Assembly: GCA_016463385.1 (NCBI GenBank)
Contig: JAEMRL010000067.1
Coordinates: 1-6,986, forward strand
Source: Thermoleophilia bacterium
Lineage (GTDB): Bacteria; Actinomycetota; Thermoleophilia; Miltoncostaeales; Miltoncostaeaceae
Direction: 5' to 3'
DNA: 6,986 bases
Below the pieces are notes generated by a model. It saw only the letters and a list, made by a program, of their open reading frames with translations. It did no database searches and was not told where the DNA came from. This document shows, one piece after another, positions 5,831 to 6,986 of the stretch. Made by a program: the position numbers and the translations under genes. Every line of letters starts with the position of its first letter. Within the stretch, counting starts at the first letter, position 1.

Positions 5831-6986
5831 GAGTGGGACACCTCTCGGTCGGGTTCGGGAAGGAAGGGTTCGCTCTCGGGCTCGTCGCTGTCGAGGGGCA
5901 CGGCGAGCGTCACGCGCGTGCCGCCGCCGGGTGCCTCCTCGACGGCGAGCCGCCCGCCGAGGCGGCGGGCGCGCTCTCGCATGTTGCGCAGGCCCTCGTG
6001 CTGGCCGGGCGACTCGGCGACAGCCGGATGGGAGGGTCCGCAGCCGTCGTCGGTGACGATGAGGTCGAGCTCGTCGGGCGCGAAGATCAGCGACACCCCC
6101 ACCCGGCAGGCGCCGGCGTGACGGGCGGTGTTGGTGAGGGCCTCGCGGAGGATCTGGGAGAGGTGCTGGCCGGCCTCCTCGGGCAGCGGCCCGGCGGAGG
6201 AGGCGCCCTCCACGCCGAACCGCACGTCGCGGCCGGTCTCCTGGGAGAAGCGGCGGGCCAGCTCGCTGAGCGCCGAGGCGATGCCCTGGGGCGTCGCCGG
6301 CGGCTGGGCGAGGGCGCGGATGTAGTCGCGGATGCCGTCGGTCGCGGCGTTGAGGTCGCCGACCACCTCGCGCACCTCGTTGCGCACCGCCGGATCGCCG
6401 GAGCGGATCGCGATCGCCTCGAGGTGCAGACCGGCCGCGTAGATCGACTGGATCGTGCCGTCGTGCAGATCCCGCCGGAAGCGCGCCCTCTCCTCGGCGA
6501 TCGCTCGGGCGCGGTCGAGCGCCTCCAGCTGCTGCTTGGCCTCGACGTCGAAGATCTCGAGGAGCTTCACCGCCAGCACGCACAGCAGGAGACCGGCGAG
6601 GCCGCGCATCACCTCGAGCGGGAGCCCGGTGACGTCGAACCAGCCGCCCGAGTCGCCGATCCCGCCCGGACTGATGGGGCCCGACGGCACGATCAGCCCG
6701 CCCACGACCCCGTAGACCGCGAGCACGGCGGCCGCGGCGGCGGAGTAGGGCTTGATGCCGGGCATGCCCGCGTCGCCGAGCTCGGCGCCGTCGATGAGGA
6801 GTGTTTCCAGGCCGGCGAGAAGTATGCGCTCGCGTGTGGCGTGGTCGTCGCGGGTCAACGCGTCGGTCGCGGCAATCCAGTCGCGCCACGCGGGTGCCGG
6901 GGCGATTTGCGGCGGGAGCTTGTCGTCGGTCGGGCGAACAACCAAGAGGACCGGAACGCGGAAGACCGCCGCGGTCGCTCCCACTG
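5827..6986 (-). CDS. Membrane sensor histidine kinase, HisKA_3 type (5' end partial or uncertain)
   Basis: The frame runs off the right edge. Numbered from a GTG at 6984, the visible product is 385 aa. Membrane segments lie at about 81-99 (SAAAAAVLAVYGVVGGLIV) and 127-143 (RGLAGLLLCVLAVKLL). A signalling helix (about 146-168) leads to the HisKA_3 dimerisation domain with the phosphorylated His174 in FRRDLHDGTIQS. The ATPase domain follows: N box LREALTNTARHA (279-290), G1 TDDGCG (311-316), and HEGLRNMRERARRLGG (329-344) with a GGGT box (353-356). An acidic tail ends the protein. The domain set and the 4-base overlap with the regulator gene identify them as a cognate pair. This family usually has several N-terminal membrane helices, of which two or so are visible here. 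The first 70 or so residues are mostly soluble and show more A/T-ending codons than the rest. The true start is therefore uncertain: it could be upstream of the window, or as late as the ATG at 6765. The signal sensed cannot be told. Confidence 0.88.
   Translation of the reverse strand, partial: VGATAAVFRVPVLLVVRPTDDKLPPQIAPAPAWRDWIAATDALTRDDHATRERILLAGLETLLIDGAELGDAGMPGIKPYSAAAAAVLAVYGVVGGLIVPSGPISPGGIGDSGGWFDVTGLPLEVMRGLAGLLLCVLAVKLLEIFDVEAKQQLEALDRARAIAEERARFRRDLHDGTIQSIYAAGLHLEAIAIRSGDPAVRNEVREVVGDLNAATDGIRDYIRALAQPPATPQGIASALSELARRFSQETGRDVRFGVEGASSAGPLPEEAGQHLSQILREALTNTARHAGACRVGVSLIFAPDELDLIVTDDGCGPSHPAVAESPGQHEGLRNMRERARRLGGRLAVEEAPGGGTRVTLAVPLDSDEPESEPFLPEPDREVSHS
5839..5845 (-). 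promoter_or_regulatory. Ribosome binding site of the response regulator, inside the kinase gene
   Basis: AGAGGTG on the minus strand lies 8 bases before the GTG at 5830. It fixes the regulator start and, with the GTGA overlap, indicates coupled translation from the kinase message. Confidence 0.65.

Noticed and set aside
5831..6889. Extension of the response regulator frame across the kinase gene
   Set aside because: It overlaps the kinase, which has clear HisKA_3 and ATPase motifs. The GTG at 5830 with AGAGGTG fits the receiver domain start.
1..6986. tRNA, rRNA, CRISPR arrays, insertion sequences or phage genes
   Set aside because: No regularly spaced repeats, terminal inverted repeats, transposase motifs or tRNA-like cloverleaf were seen on either strand.

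Overview
This is a very GC-rich window (roughly 70% or more by eye) with strong G/C bias at third codon positions. It is densely packed with genes whose junctions overlap or nearly touch. The gene content is a NarL/DevR-type two-component system, a Soj-type ParA, a bacterial FtsZ and an actinobacterial-looking gamma-glutamyltransferase. Together with the codon use this suggests a free-living high-GC Actinomycetota. Thermoleophilia (Solirubrobacterales/Gaiellales-like) is my best guess, but the sequence alone cannot settle it.

Layout. At the left edge is the 3' tail of an unidentified plus-strand gene (to 92). Convergent to it is a minus-strand SRPBCC/AHSA1-like protein (109-666). Divergent from that is a small plus-strand protein of 98 aa with no recognised family (736-1032), with a 69-bp shared upstream region. 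A possible bidirectional hairpin sits exactly between its stop and the stop of the next, convergent gene.

The rest of the window (1064-6986) is one head-to-tail minus-strand gene run. In transcription order it is: histidine kinase (5' end near or beyond the right edge), LuxR-type response regulator, ParA ATPase, FtsZ, gamma-glutamyltransferase, and a 100-aa protein of unknown function. Three of the five junctions are 4-base ATGA/GTGA overlaps: kinase/regulator, ParA/FtsZ and GGT/100-aa. The other two gaps are 90 and 29 bases. The run therefore looks like a single, largely translationally coupled operon.

How the genes may work together. The kinase and regulator form a complete phosphorelay: a DHp His, a receiver Asp and a C-terminal LuxR DNA-binding domain. 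ParA and FtsZ are both cytoskeletal or positioning NTPases, and their genes share a stop/start. No ParB, FtsQ, MurC, SepF or other dcw gene is visible. This unusual context, plus a long N-terminal extension on FtsZ and no recognisable standard C-terminal peptide, raises the possibility of a dedicated or secondary FtsZ module partnered with ParA. The GGT has the autoprocessing Thr-Thr motif but no signal peptide, so it is predicted to be cytoplasmic. No RNA genes, mobile elements or CRISPR arrays were seen, and no intergenic stretch exceeds 100 bases.
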